Shown: positions 38,109-45,328 of the stretch, in pieces
Layout: the number at the start of each line of letters is the position of its first letter
Numbering within the stretch: position 1 is the stretch's first letter
DNA from: Bryobacterales bacterium
Lineage (GTDB): Bacteria; Acidobacteriota; Terriglobia; Bryobacterales; Bryobacteraceae
NCBI GenBank assembly: GCA_003167495.1
Contig: PMSX01000070.1
Span: 1-50,887 of the forward strand
Direction: 5' to 3'
Length of the DNA: 50,887 bases
Notes under the pieces: model-generated
What the model saw: only the letters and a program-made list of their open reading frames with translations
What the model was told of the DNA's origin: nothing
The model's database searches: none
Translations under genes and position numbers: made by a program

Positions 38109-39266
38109 ATGGCAAACAAGGTTTTATTTGTAGACGATGACGCATACATCCTTAGCGGATTCCAGCGCAATCTGCGGGGGCGCTTTGAGATCGAGACTGC
38201 ATTGAGCGGCGAACTGGGTCTTAAGATCTTGCGGCAAGATCCGTCCTTCGCTGTGATTGTGTCCGATTTCAGAATGCCCGACATGAATGGCGTGGAATTC
38301 CTGTCTAAGACCTCAGCCGAATGGCCGGATCGTATGCGTATCTTGTTGACGGGCGAGGCAGATGCCAAGGCCGTGGCTGCCGCCGTGAATCAAGGCCACA
38401 TCTTCCGTTTTCTCACGAAGCCGTGCCCGGCATTCACTCTTGAAAAAGCCCTGAACGAGGCGCTCAAGCAGCACGAACTGATCAACGCGGAAAAGGTTCT
38501 ACTTGAAAAGACTCTGTGGGGCAGCATGGAGGTTCTCACTGAAATCCTTAACATCCTACACCCCGTCGCCTTCAGCCGCTCCAATCGCGTCTACCGGGTC
38601 GCCAATCAGTTGTTATCCTCCATCAATCCGGTCGGCCGCTGGGAGTTCGAAATCGCCGCCATGCTTTCGCATGTCGGCTGTGTTGTCGTGCCCAGTGAGA
38701 TTCTCTCCAAGGTCAGTCGCGGAGAAAGTTTATCGGATAAGGAGCGCGCCCTGTACCAGACGCACCCAGAGACGGGTAGGCGTTTGCTGGAAAAAGTTTC
38801 GCGCTTGGAACTGGTCGCCCAGATCATTGCCCGGCAAGCATCGCCGGGTGCGCCAATTCCGGCTTGGCAGCCGCTTGAGGAAGTTGAGCGTGTGACTCTG
38901 GGATCGCATCTGCTCAAGCTGGCGATCGAAGTGGAAGACTGCATTTCGCGCGGCCTTGCCAAGAGCTTTATTCTCTTGGAGCTACGCTCCAAGGGTCACC
39001 ATCCCCAGCTCTTGAAAGCCGTCGAAGAAATGGAGTTTGACGATTCTACCAAGGATTGCCGGACGCTTCCATCGAAAGACCTTGTCTCCGGCATGATTGT
39101 TGACCAAGATATCGTTGGCGCTAACGGCCTTCTTTTGATGGCTCAAGGGCAGTGGCTATCGCCCACCCTTATCCACTTCTTGCAGCGGCGTGCGGAACAC
39201 CCGGGTGTCGAAGATTCGATTCGTGTTCGGGTTCCGGCCGAACGGCGGAAGCCGGCTAAGACGTAG
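38109..39266 (+). CDS. receiver domain fused to a degenerate HD-GYP-like domain
   Basis: The 385 residues comprise a receiver (about 3-125; Asp53 in VSDFRMPDMNG, Lys104 in FLTKPC) and an HD-GYP-shaped helical domain (about 130-290), with a short C-terminal domain. The family's metal-binding HD doublet (normally LLHDIGK) reads AAMLSHVGCVVVP (Ser187-His188). HPETGRRLLEKV is kept, but no GYP motif is found. The phosphodiesterase activity expected of RpfG-like proteins is therefore probably lost, leaving a phosphorylation-controlled scaffold or c-di-GMP-independent output. It lies in the signalling island with two kinases and one receiver. Confidence 0.83.
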   Translation: MANKVLFVDDDAYILSGFQRNLRGRFEIETALSGELGLKILRQDPSFAVIVSDFRMPDMNGVEFLSKTSAEWPDRMRILLTGEADAKAVAAAVNQGHIFRFLTKPCPAFTLEKALNEALKQHELINAEKVLLEKTLWGSMEVLTEILNILHPVAFSRSNRVYRVANQLLSSINPVGRWEFEIAAMLSHVGCVVVPSEILSKVSRGESLSDKERALYQTHPETGRRLLEKVSRLELVAQIIARQASPGAPIPAWQPLEEVERVTLGSHLLKLAIEVEDCISRGLAKSFILLELRSKGHHPQLLKAVEEMEFDDSTKDCRTLPSKDLVSGMIVDQDIVGANGLLLMAQGQWLSPTLIHFLQRRAEHPGVEDSIRVRVPAERRKPAKT

Positions 39267-39784
39267 TCTAGAAATAAACGTCCCTTTTAGCCTTGCCTGA
39301 GAAGCATGTAATTCACGGCGAGAACGATTTTTGGCTTGCGCTCTTCACCTGATAACCTGATCTCGCGCGATCCCTGCATGGGTTCGGCGCGCTTCTGTGT
39401 TCTTTAACACGTGAGCCTCTTCCAAAACTCAGGGCAAACTCCAAACTCGGCAAACTCGCAAACTCAAACTTGGCAAACTTGGGGACGTGCTACCCGTTAA
39501 ACCAATTCCCAATATCGACTCCCGGGACGGAGGGGACGGAGGGCTATTGAACCATAGCCTTTGTCGCGAGATCGCTGGCCGGTCCCGTCAGATGTTCCAA
39601 TCACGTGACGGACGTTCATTGTCGGTCGGCGTCGCGCTCTGTAACATGAAGCATGGTTGCAGCCATCGCGCGGGAAAAAATAACAATTCGGAGGGTAAGC
39701 CGGTAGGCGGGCGATTTCTCGGTTGGTTCCACACCTCTCCGTCCCCCTCTGATGGCCTGCGTATCCGAGCACTTTGCTTCTGGT
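39267..39784. other. 518-base region without a credible gene, with short AAACT repeats
   Basis: Frames that cross this stretch have no domain or start signal. Between 39425 and 39479 there are seven copies of AAACT followed by C or T, spaced 6-11 bases. Then come GGGGACGTGCTACCCG (39481-39496) and a doubled GGGACGGAG (39523-39541). The texture resembles the small dispersed repeats found between genes in large acidobacterial genomes, but I cannot confirm copies elsewhere. Confidence 0.4.
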
Positions 39785-40687
39785 CTAAATGGATGCCTTT
39801 AGCGCCTTCGTTACTTCGCCGGCGATGTCGTCCTGAACCATCAAGATGTCGCCGAACGGCCGGTCGTAGGTTTCAGACCAGACAACGTACCCATTTTCGG
39901 CACGAACCAAGCGCGCGGCCACTCGCAGCCTGGTGCCTGACTTGCGCACGCTCCCATTGAGCACATAAGCAACACCCAGAGCCTTGGCAACATCCGCGAT
40001 GGTTATTTGTTTGCCCTTGAAATAGAACGAGGACGTCGGGGAGGGTACCCGAAAGCCCGGGATCTTGCTTAGTTTGTCAATCAGTTCCTCGGTCATGCCG
40101 TCGGCGAATTCCTCTTGTTTCATTCCTTCGGTAAGGTCGAGAAACGGCAGCACCGCGATGGATCTCATTGGCTGCGAAGCGACGGCAGGCGCGCCTGAGC
40201 GATTTTTGTTCACGACCTTGCCGTAAACCAGGAAAGCTACGACGAGCGCGAGGCAAAGCGCCGCGCCGATCGCCAGCGTGAAGCCGGCTCTGACGCGAGG
40301 GCCAGTCGTCAGCGGATTGGGGATCACCGGGGTCGGCTCATCTTCCATGGCACGATCCGCCCAGGGACTGACCGTCGCCACCATCCGATACCCGAGTCGC
40401 GGCACCGTTTCGATGTAAGTGGGCTGCTTGGGGTCGTCGCCGAGCAGACGGCGAAGCGATGCCACAGCCTGGTAGACAGAATCCGGACTGACGGTGACCC
40501 CCGGCCAGACCTGGTTGAGCAAGTCATCGATGCTGACGACCTCGCCAGCCTGCTCGGCGAGGCATAGCAGCAGCCGCATCGTCCGCGCCTCTACCCGAGC
40601 GCTCTCCCCATCTTTTGAGATTTGGCCGGACGTCGGATTGACGCACCAGGCGCCGATGCGAAGCAATGTCGGGGTTGGGCGTTCCAT
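39785..40687 (-). CDS. CadC/OmpR-type winged-helix transcriptional regulator with membrane segment and TolB-like domain
   Basis: The 300 residues carry an OmpR-type winged-helix DNA-binding domain (about 8-105; recognition-helix region SPDSVYQAVASLRRLLGD, wing YIETVPRLGYRMVA). One membrane segment follows (about 132-155), then a periplasmic domain starting SIAVLPFLDLTEG with FADGMTEELIDKLS and SSFYFKGKQ, the pattern of the FlgO/TolB N-terminal-like domain often found behind such regulators. The protein can bind DNA while anchored in the membrane, like CadC and ToxR. It is divergent from the YceI operon. Four helically phased repeats between them are its likely operator. Confidence 0.87.
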   Translation of the reverse strand: MERPTPTLLRIGAWCVNPTSGQISKDGESARVEARTMRLLLCLAEQAGEVVSIDDLLNQVWPGVTVSPDSVYQAVASLRRLLGDDPKQPTYIETVPRLGYRMVATVSPWADRAMEDEPTPVIPNPLTTGPRVRAGFTLAIGAALCLALVVAFLVYGKVVNKNRSGAPAVASQPMRSIAVLPFLDLTEGMKQEEFADGMTEELIDKLSKIPGFRVPSPTSSFYFKGKQITIADVAKALGVAYVLNGSVRKSGTRLRVAARLVRAENGYVVWSETYDRPFGDILMVQDDIAGEVTKALKASI

Positions 40688-40730
40688 GCAGGCGTGCTAG
40701 CCGATCATACCAACATCGTTCCAGCGTCAT

Positions 40731-40766
40731 TTCAGAAGTATTCAGGCTGTTTCAGGCCAAGTTCAG
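40731..40766 (+). promoter_or_regulatory. four helically phased TTCAG repeats, candidate operator of the adjacent winged-helix regulator
   Basis: TTCAG occurs at 40731, 40741, 40751 and 40762, that is, at steps of 10, 10 and 11 bases in the same orientation. One-turn direct repeats are the typical arrangement of sites for OmpR-type winged-helix regulators (compare the 11-base half-sites of the pho box). The array lies 44 bases from the regulator's start codon and 54 bases upstream of the YceI start. A TATCGT box at 40789 may be the -10 element. Confidence 0.6.
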
Positions 40767-40819
40767 GACTTCTCGGGTCTCCGCCGGGTATCGTAAAGCT
40801 GCATTTGCGGATTGCGAAT

Positions 40820-41494
40820 ATGCTTTACAAGAAACTGTTTGATCTTTTCGAAATTGGGACGCTGCTTTTTACATTCTGCGCGTCTTCAACCAGTGCGGCG
40901 GCCGATGATCCCGCCAAACCTACCCAGACGAAGGTAGCAGCCGAGGCGCTCCCTGCTCCAGGGACATACTCGATCGATCCGGATCATAGTTTCGCGTACT
41001 TCGGCGCTAGTCACCATGTAGTAGGGCTGGTGCGCGGCAGGTTCGACGAGGTTGCGGGAACTATCACCGTATCGCAGGATCCCGCCGCCTGTAGTGTCGA
41101 CGTACTCATCGACGCATCCAGCATCAGCACTCAAGTCATCGAGCGCGACGAGGATCTCCGTAGTCCCGCCTACTTTGATGTGAAAATATTCCCGACGATG
41201 ACGTATCACGGCCGCGGCATTCGCCGTGTGTCCGAAAGCTCCTGGACGATCGACGGCTCTCTGACTATTCACGGCGTGACCAAGGTGGTGCCGCTGACAT
41301 TTACGTTCAACGGGGCGTTTTCCGATATCAAGCCTGGCAAGCCGGCGCGCGTGGCGTTCCATGGGTCCGCGGGGACCAAGCGCGCCGATTTCGGCATGGG
41401 GGCGCGCGACAAGGGAGAGGTGGGCGACTCCTCGGCGCCGGACGTCGCGATCGAAGTCGACGTCGAGGCGGACGCGAAAGTAGCAGTTCAGTGA
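40820..41494 (+). CDS. YceI-family periplasmic lipocalin-like protein
   Basis: The ATG at 40820 gives a 224-residue protein with an export signal ending near CASSTSAAA; the longer frame upstream overlaps the promoter region. The YceI fold is clear: GTYSIDPDHSFAYFGASHHV, RGRFDEVAGTITVSQDPA, SAYFDV-type segment RSPAYFDVKIFPTMTYHG, and LTIHGVTKVVPLTFTF. YceI proteins bind isoprenoid-like lipids in a beta barrel and are often stress-induced. It heads an operon with a broken second yceI copy (GTGA overlap) and a membrane protein. Its regulator is probably the divergent CadC-like protein. Confidence 0.87.
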   Translation: MLYKKLFDLFEIGTLLFTFCASSTSAAADDPAKPTQTKVAAEALPAPGTYSIDPDHSFAYFGASHHVVGLVRGRFDEVAGTITVSQDPAACSVDVLIDASSISTQVIERDEDLRSPAYFDVKIFPTMTYHGRGIRRVSESSWTIDGSLTIHGVTKVVPLTFTFNGAFSDIKPGKPARVAFHGSAGTKRADFGMGARDKGEVGDSSAPDVAIEVDVEADAKVAVQ

Positions 41495-42025
41495 ACCTAT
41501 GCAACAAAAGCAGTCTCTTAATTGCGGCGATTCTGCTGGCCCTTCCGTTGTCCGGCAACCAATCCCCTGTGCAGGACGCAGCCACACCACAAACCAACTG
41601 GGCCATCGACAAAATCCACTCGCGGATCCGGTTTAGCAGGGACGGTAGACTTCTCTGCGAAGACTGCTTCAATCTTCACTGGTAATAAGCAGAGAGACGG
41701 CCATTTAAGATCGGATGCATTCTTCAACTCCAGGAAGTATCCAGAGATGAAGTTCACGGGTGCCTTAGTAAAAGAAGATGGCAAGAGTATTTTGAGAGGT
41801 AACTTGACCATCCGCGGCATTACCAAACCAGTCTCGTTCGACGTGACCTATGGCGGCCGTATCAAGGATAAAAACTTTGGCATTGAGAAAGCTGGTTTTA
41901 AGGTCACGGGCAAAATAAATCGGTTGGAGTTCGGGTTGAAATGGAACGAGACATTTGAGGGTGGCGGCTCGATCGTTGGTGAAGAAGCGGGCATCGACGT
42001 CAATGTTGAAATCGACAAAAGGTGA
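41491..42025 (+). pseudogene. second YceI-family gene, internally deleted and frameshifted
   Basis: The first frame from GTG 41491 (GTGA overlap with the upstream yceI stop) gives a signal peptide and the YceI opening WAIDKIHSRIRF, then stops at 41685. The family sequence resumes in another frame as AGTVDFSAKTAS and GNKQRDGHLRSDAFF, and runs to 42025 through LTIRGITKPVSFDV. Comparison with the intact neighbour shows about 15 residues missing between the opening strand and AGTVDF, and more missing before GNKQRD. This is therefore a real internal loss as well as a frame change. No functional barrel is expected. Confidence 0.75.
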
Positions 42026-42038
42026 AGAGAGGTTTCGT

Positions 42039-42506
42039 ATGACTACAGATTCTGCGCTTTGGCCATCGGGGAAAAGGAATGCTCTATTGGCAATCGCAGT
42101 GGGCGGTCTGACTGCCGGAGCATTGGACCTTACGCAAGCTTGCATCCTATTTGGGCGGAACATTCCGCTCGCGATCGCGGCGGGCCTGCTCGGGCGGGCC
42201 GCTTTCCGAGGAGGCGCCGGCACTTATGTTCTTGGCGTCTTCCTGCACTTCTTTATCGCTTGCTCAGCGGCGGCTGTTTACTACTTGGCAAGCCGCAGGT
42301 TGGGTTTTTTGAAAGAGTACCCGCTGGTGTGCGGCTTGTTCTTTGGCGCAGCGGTTGAAGAGGTCATGCGTCTCATCGTTCTACCGCTCTCCGCTCTTCA
42401 CGCAAGGGGTCCTTACCAGCTTGATGACCTGATTCAAGGGCTGCTGGTGCACATGGTCGTCGTCGGGCTACCGATTTCCTACAGTGTCCGGCGGTTTGCG
42501 AAATAG
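42039..42506 (+). CDS. small polytopic membrane protein, unknown function
   Basis: The ATG at 42039 with an AAGAGAGG site (42025-42032) gives 155 residues with four predicted membrane segments: the region AIAVGGLTAGALDLTQACILF; AIAAGLLGRAAF; YVLGVFLHFFIACSAAAVYYL; and GLLVHMVVVGLPISY. A charged segment EEVMRLIVLPLSAL lies between helices. It resembles uncharacterised small integral membrane proteins of soil bacteria. As the last gene of the YceI operon it may be involved in envelope stress; this rests on position alone. It converges on glmU with a 4-base gap. Confidence 0.75.
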   Translation: MTTDSALWPSGKRNALLAIAVGGLTAGALDLTQACILFGRNIPLAIAAGLLGRAAFRGGAGTYVLGVFLHFFIACSAAAVYYLASRRLGFLKEYPLVCGLFFGAAVEEVMRLIVLPLSALHARGPYQLDDLIQGLLVHMVVVGLPISYSVRRFAK

Positions 42507-42510
42507 CCGC

Positions 42511-43923
42511 TCAACCTTTGGTTAATTGCAGCTCCGCGGCTTGGCGGCGCTTCCGGGCCCACTGCGGCTTCTCTTCTTGCCGGGCGCGCCCAATCGCCAG
42601 TGCGTCAGGTTGCACATTTTTCGTGATCACCGAACCGGCTGCTGTATACGCGCCGCTGCCGATGGTTACCGGCGCCACCAGCGTAGAGTTGCTCCCAACG
42701 AACGCTCCTTCACCTATATGAGTTTGATGCTTCTTTTGGCCGTCGTAATTGCAAGTAATCGTTCCTGCGCCGATATTTGCTTCCGCGCCAATCGTGGCAT
42801 CACCAAGATAGGCTAAGTGACTCGCCTTCGACCCCCGTCCCAGTTTGGTTTTCTTCAGTTCGACGAAGTTGCCGATATGCGAACCTTCGTCCGCCTCCGC
42901 ATTCATGCGCAGCCGGGAAAACGGGCCCACTTGCGCCTTTGCGCGGATGGCCGAAGCCTCTGCTACAACGTATGGCAGAATCGTCACATCGTCGCCAATC
43001 TCGCAACTCCGCAAGACCGAGCCCGTTCCAATCCTGCAACCAGTTCCGATCCGCGTGCGGCCGCGCAATTGCACGTTGGCTTCAATCACTGAATCTGGCG
43101 CCACTTCCACCTGCGTGTCGATAGTCACGCTGTCGGGATTTTCAATCGTGACACCGTCGAGCATCAACTCCCGCGTTTTGCGCGCGCGCAAAATCTTATC
43201 CGCAAACGCCAGTTCCACTCGAGTGTTGATGCCCAGCAGTTCGCTCTCATCGCTCACCAGCACGGGCGCGACCGGGTGACCATGCCGCGTTAGAATCTCA
43301 ACCATGTCGGTCAAATAATATTCTTTGGCCGCGTTGTTGGGCGTAACTTCGCCAATGTATTTCCAAAACAAGCCGGCGTCAAAGCAATACAGGCCTGGAT
43401 TGATTTCGCGAATCTTGAGTTGATCGGTAGTAGCGGATTTTTGTTCGACTATCGCGGCTACCAGATTTTGAGCGTCGCGCACGATTCGCCCATAGCCGGT
43501 TGGGTCGGCCACTTCCGTGGTCACGATGGACCCGCCGGACGCCCTCGTCGGAGCTTCTGCGTTCTCAACCAGCCGAAGCAACGTTTCTGGCCGCAAAAGC
43601 GGGCCGTCGCCATTCAAAATCAGGAGTTGGCCGCTATCGGTCTCCGCCTCATTGCGTGCGCACAGCACCGCGTGACCCGTGCCTTTTTGTTCTTCCTGCT
43701 CCGCAAAGCGGATGCCTGGCTCACTCACGCTTTCTCTCACTTGTTCCGCTTGGTGGCCAACTACCGCCACAATCCGTTCCGCCGGCGCTACGTGCAGAGC
43801 CGCACGAATAATGTGGTTCAGCAGCGTGTAGCCTCCCGCCTCATGCAGAACCTTCGCCTTTTTCGATTTCATGCGTGTTCCGAGCCCCGCGGCCAGAATC
43901 ACGACCGTAACATTTTTTTTCAT
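42511..43923 (-). CDS. glmU: bifunctional UDP-N-acetylglucosamine pyrophosphorylase / glucosamine-1-phosphate acetyltransferase
   Basis: The 470 residues match full-length GlmU. The N-terminal uridyltransferase has LAAGLGTRMKSKKAKVLH, GTGHAVLCA and LNGDGPLLRPETL. The C-terminal left-handed beta-helix with hexapeptide repeats holds RLRMNAEADEGSHIGNFVELK, LGDATIGAEANIGAGTITCN and NYDGQKKHQTHIGEGAFVG of the acetyltransferase. It makes UDP-GlcNAc, the precursor of peptidoglycan and lipopolysaccharide, in the cytoplasm. Its ATG overlaps the stop of the YvcK/CofD-like gene by 4 bases (ATGA). This couples precursor synthesis to a protein class involved in cell-wall homeostasis. Confidence 0.97.
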   Translation of the reverse strand: MKKNVTVVILAAGLGTRMKSKKAKVLHEAGGYTLLNHIIRAALHVAPAERIVAVVGHQAEQVRESVSEPGIRFAEQEEQKGTGHAVLCARNEAETDSGQLLILNGDGPLLRPETLLRLVENAEAPTRASGGSIVTTEVADPTGYGRIVRDAQNLVAAIVEQKSATTDQLKIREINPGLYCFDAGLFWKYIGEVTPNNAAKEYYLTDMVEILTRHGHPVAPVLVSDESELLGINTRVELAFADKILRARKTRELMLDGVTIENPDSVTIDTQVEVAPDSVIEANVQLRGRTRIGTGCRIGTGSVLRSCEIGDDVTILPYVVAEASAIRAKAQVGPFSRLRMNAEADEGSHIGNFVELKKTKLGRGSKASHLAYLGDATIGAEANIGAGTITCNYDGQKKHQTHIGEGAFVGSNSTLVAPVTIGSGAYTAAGSVITKNVQPDALAIGRARQEEKPQWARKRRQAAELQLTKG

Positions 43924-45020
43924 TTCACCTGTAAGCGTTGGGCTGCCAGCGCTTCCCTGCGGACTTGCAAAGCTCGCGAACGGCTGGCCAGATCCAACAC
44001 CACGTCAGCCAGCGCCGCCGAATCATGCCGGATTCTTTCCTGCGCCACGGCTGCTTGCGACACCAAATCGGCCAACACAATCTTCACCCCCAGTTTATCC
44101 AGGGCCTCCATATCGTTCTCAACCGGCTTCACGTGGGCACGCTCATACTTTCTCTGCAAAGCCGCCGGAATGGGCGCGCTGTTCAGCACGACACAATCAA
44201 TCAGCTTGCGTTTGGCATGCGCTTGGATCACTCTCACATGCTGCGATGCCGTAAAATTAATCGTTTCGCCCGGCTGCCACATTAGGTTGACGAAGTAGAC
44301 TTTCATCGCCGGCGAATTTTCAATCGCCTCGGCCATCCCCTTTACCAGAATATTCGGCACCACGCTCGTATAGAGCGAACCCGGACCGATGGTAATCAAG
44401 TCGGCCTGCGCCAATGCCGCTAAGGTATCGGGCAACGGCATGCAATTTGCGGGGAGGAGGCGGATTTTCCGGATCGGCTGCCGGCTCTTGCTGATTTTGC
44501 TTTCACCGCGCACCACCGTCCCGTCGGCCAGCACGGCTTCGAGCGTCACGTTCGCGGCCGTTGCCGGAAAAATGTGGCCGCGAATGGCCAGAATTTCCGA
44601 AGACAGTTTCACCGCTTGCGCAAAATCTCCGGTGATCTGGTGCATCGCCGTGAGGAACAGATTCCCGAAGCTGTGGCCCTTCAGACCGCGCCCGCTGGCG
44701 AAGCGGTAACGAAACAATTGCGAAAGGAGCAGCTCATCTTCGGAAAGGGCCGTCATGCAATTGCGGATATCGCCCGGCGGCAAAATATCGAAGTCGCGGC
44801 GCAGGCGGCCCGAGCTGCCGCCATCGTCGGAGACGGTAACCACAGCCGCGATGTCTGCCAGCGGCTTGCCCGCCTCTTCATGCCGCTGTGCGCCGGTTGC
44901 GAACCGCTTCACACCGGAAAGGAGCGTCGAGAGCCCAGTGCCTCCGCCGATAGAAACAATCCGTAACGGAGCTTTTAGCCTGCTCTTATGCTGCTGCGAC
45001 ACGCGGGTTAGGCTCGACAT
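43920..45020 (-). CDS. yvcK: YvcK/CofD-like gluconeogenesis and morphogenesis factor
   Basis: The 366 residues have the family hallmarks: IVSIGGGTGLSTLLSGVK, AAVVTVSDDGGSSGRLRRD, LPPGDIRNCMTALSE, GHSFGNLFLTAM and DLITIGPGSLYTSVVPNIL. In Firmicutes and Actinobacteria YvcK/CuvA binds UDP-GlcNAc-type nucleotides and is needed for cell shape on gluconeogenic carbon sources. Here the gene overlaps the start of glmU, the enzyme that makes UDP-GlcNAc, which fits that role. A small zinc-ribbon gene lies 55 bases upstream on the same strand. Confidence 0.93.
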   Translation of the reverse strand: MSSLTRVSQQHKSRLKAPLRIVSIGGGTGLSTLLSGVKRFATGAQRHEEAGKPLADIAAVVTVSDDGGSSGRLRRDFDILPPGDIRNCMTALSEDELLLSQLFRYRFASGRGLKGHSFGNLFLTAMHQITGDFAQAVKLSSEILAIRGHIFPATAANVTLEAVLADGTVVRGESKISKSRQPIRKIRLLPANCMPLPDTLAALAQADLITIGPGSLYTSVVPNILVKGMAEAIENSPAMKVYFVNLMWQPGETINFTASQHVRVIQAHAKRKLIDCVVLNSAPIPAALQRKYERAHVKPVENDMEALDKLGVKIVLADLVSQAAVAQERIRHDSAALADVVLDLASRSRALQVRREALAAQRLQVK

Positions 45021-45075
45021 GGCCCAAAGTCGCTCATTTGTTTCGCCAAGATAGCGCCTCGCGGGGACAAGCGCT

Positions 45076-45240
45076 TCAGCGCCGCTTCTTGGGCTTCTCT
45101 TCTTCGTCGTCTTTGTAAGCGGGAACCGAATCCACCAGATCCTCGGCTTCGAAAACCTGACCGCAGTCCAGGCATCGGACGTAATCGATACCGTCCCGCC
45201 GGTGCAAAAACTCGGTTCGCTCGTGCTGACAACCCTGCAT
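45076..45240 (-). CDS. small zinc-ribbon-like protein (54 residues)
   Basis: An ATG at 45240 opens a 54-residue frame running to a TGA at 45076-45078. It contains GCQH near the N-terminus and RCLDCGQVF in the middle, giving a Cys/His plus Cys/Cys set that could hold one zinc ion. An acidic-then-basic tail follows (DDEEEKPKKRR). The tail and the short linkers suggest a small cytoplasmic RNA- or protein-binding zinc ribbon. It precedes yvcK and glmU on the same strand and may be the first gene of that operon. No close family is recalled. Confidence 0.72.
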   Translation of the reverse strand: MQGCQHERTEFLHRRDGIDYVRCLDCGQVFEAEDLVDSVPAYKDDEEEKPKKRR

Positions 45241-45328
45241 AGCGAAATAACAACTATTCTAGACTGAGTGACATAACTGTCAAGTGGTAAACCAGATTTT
45301 TTCGCAAGAGCTTAACCGGCCTTAATTC

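Noticed and set aside
39487..39960. Overlapping frames on both strands in the repeat-rich gap
   Set aside because: They have no domain or start signal, and one runs into the regulator gene on the opposite strand.
45008..45253. An 81-codon minus-strand frame
   Set aside because: It is Arg-rich and out of frame with the 54-residue zinc-ribbon frame in the same place, which has paired Cys residues and an ATG.
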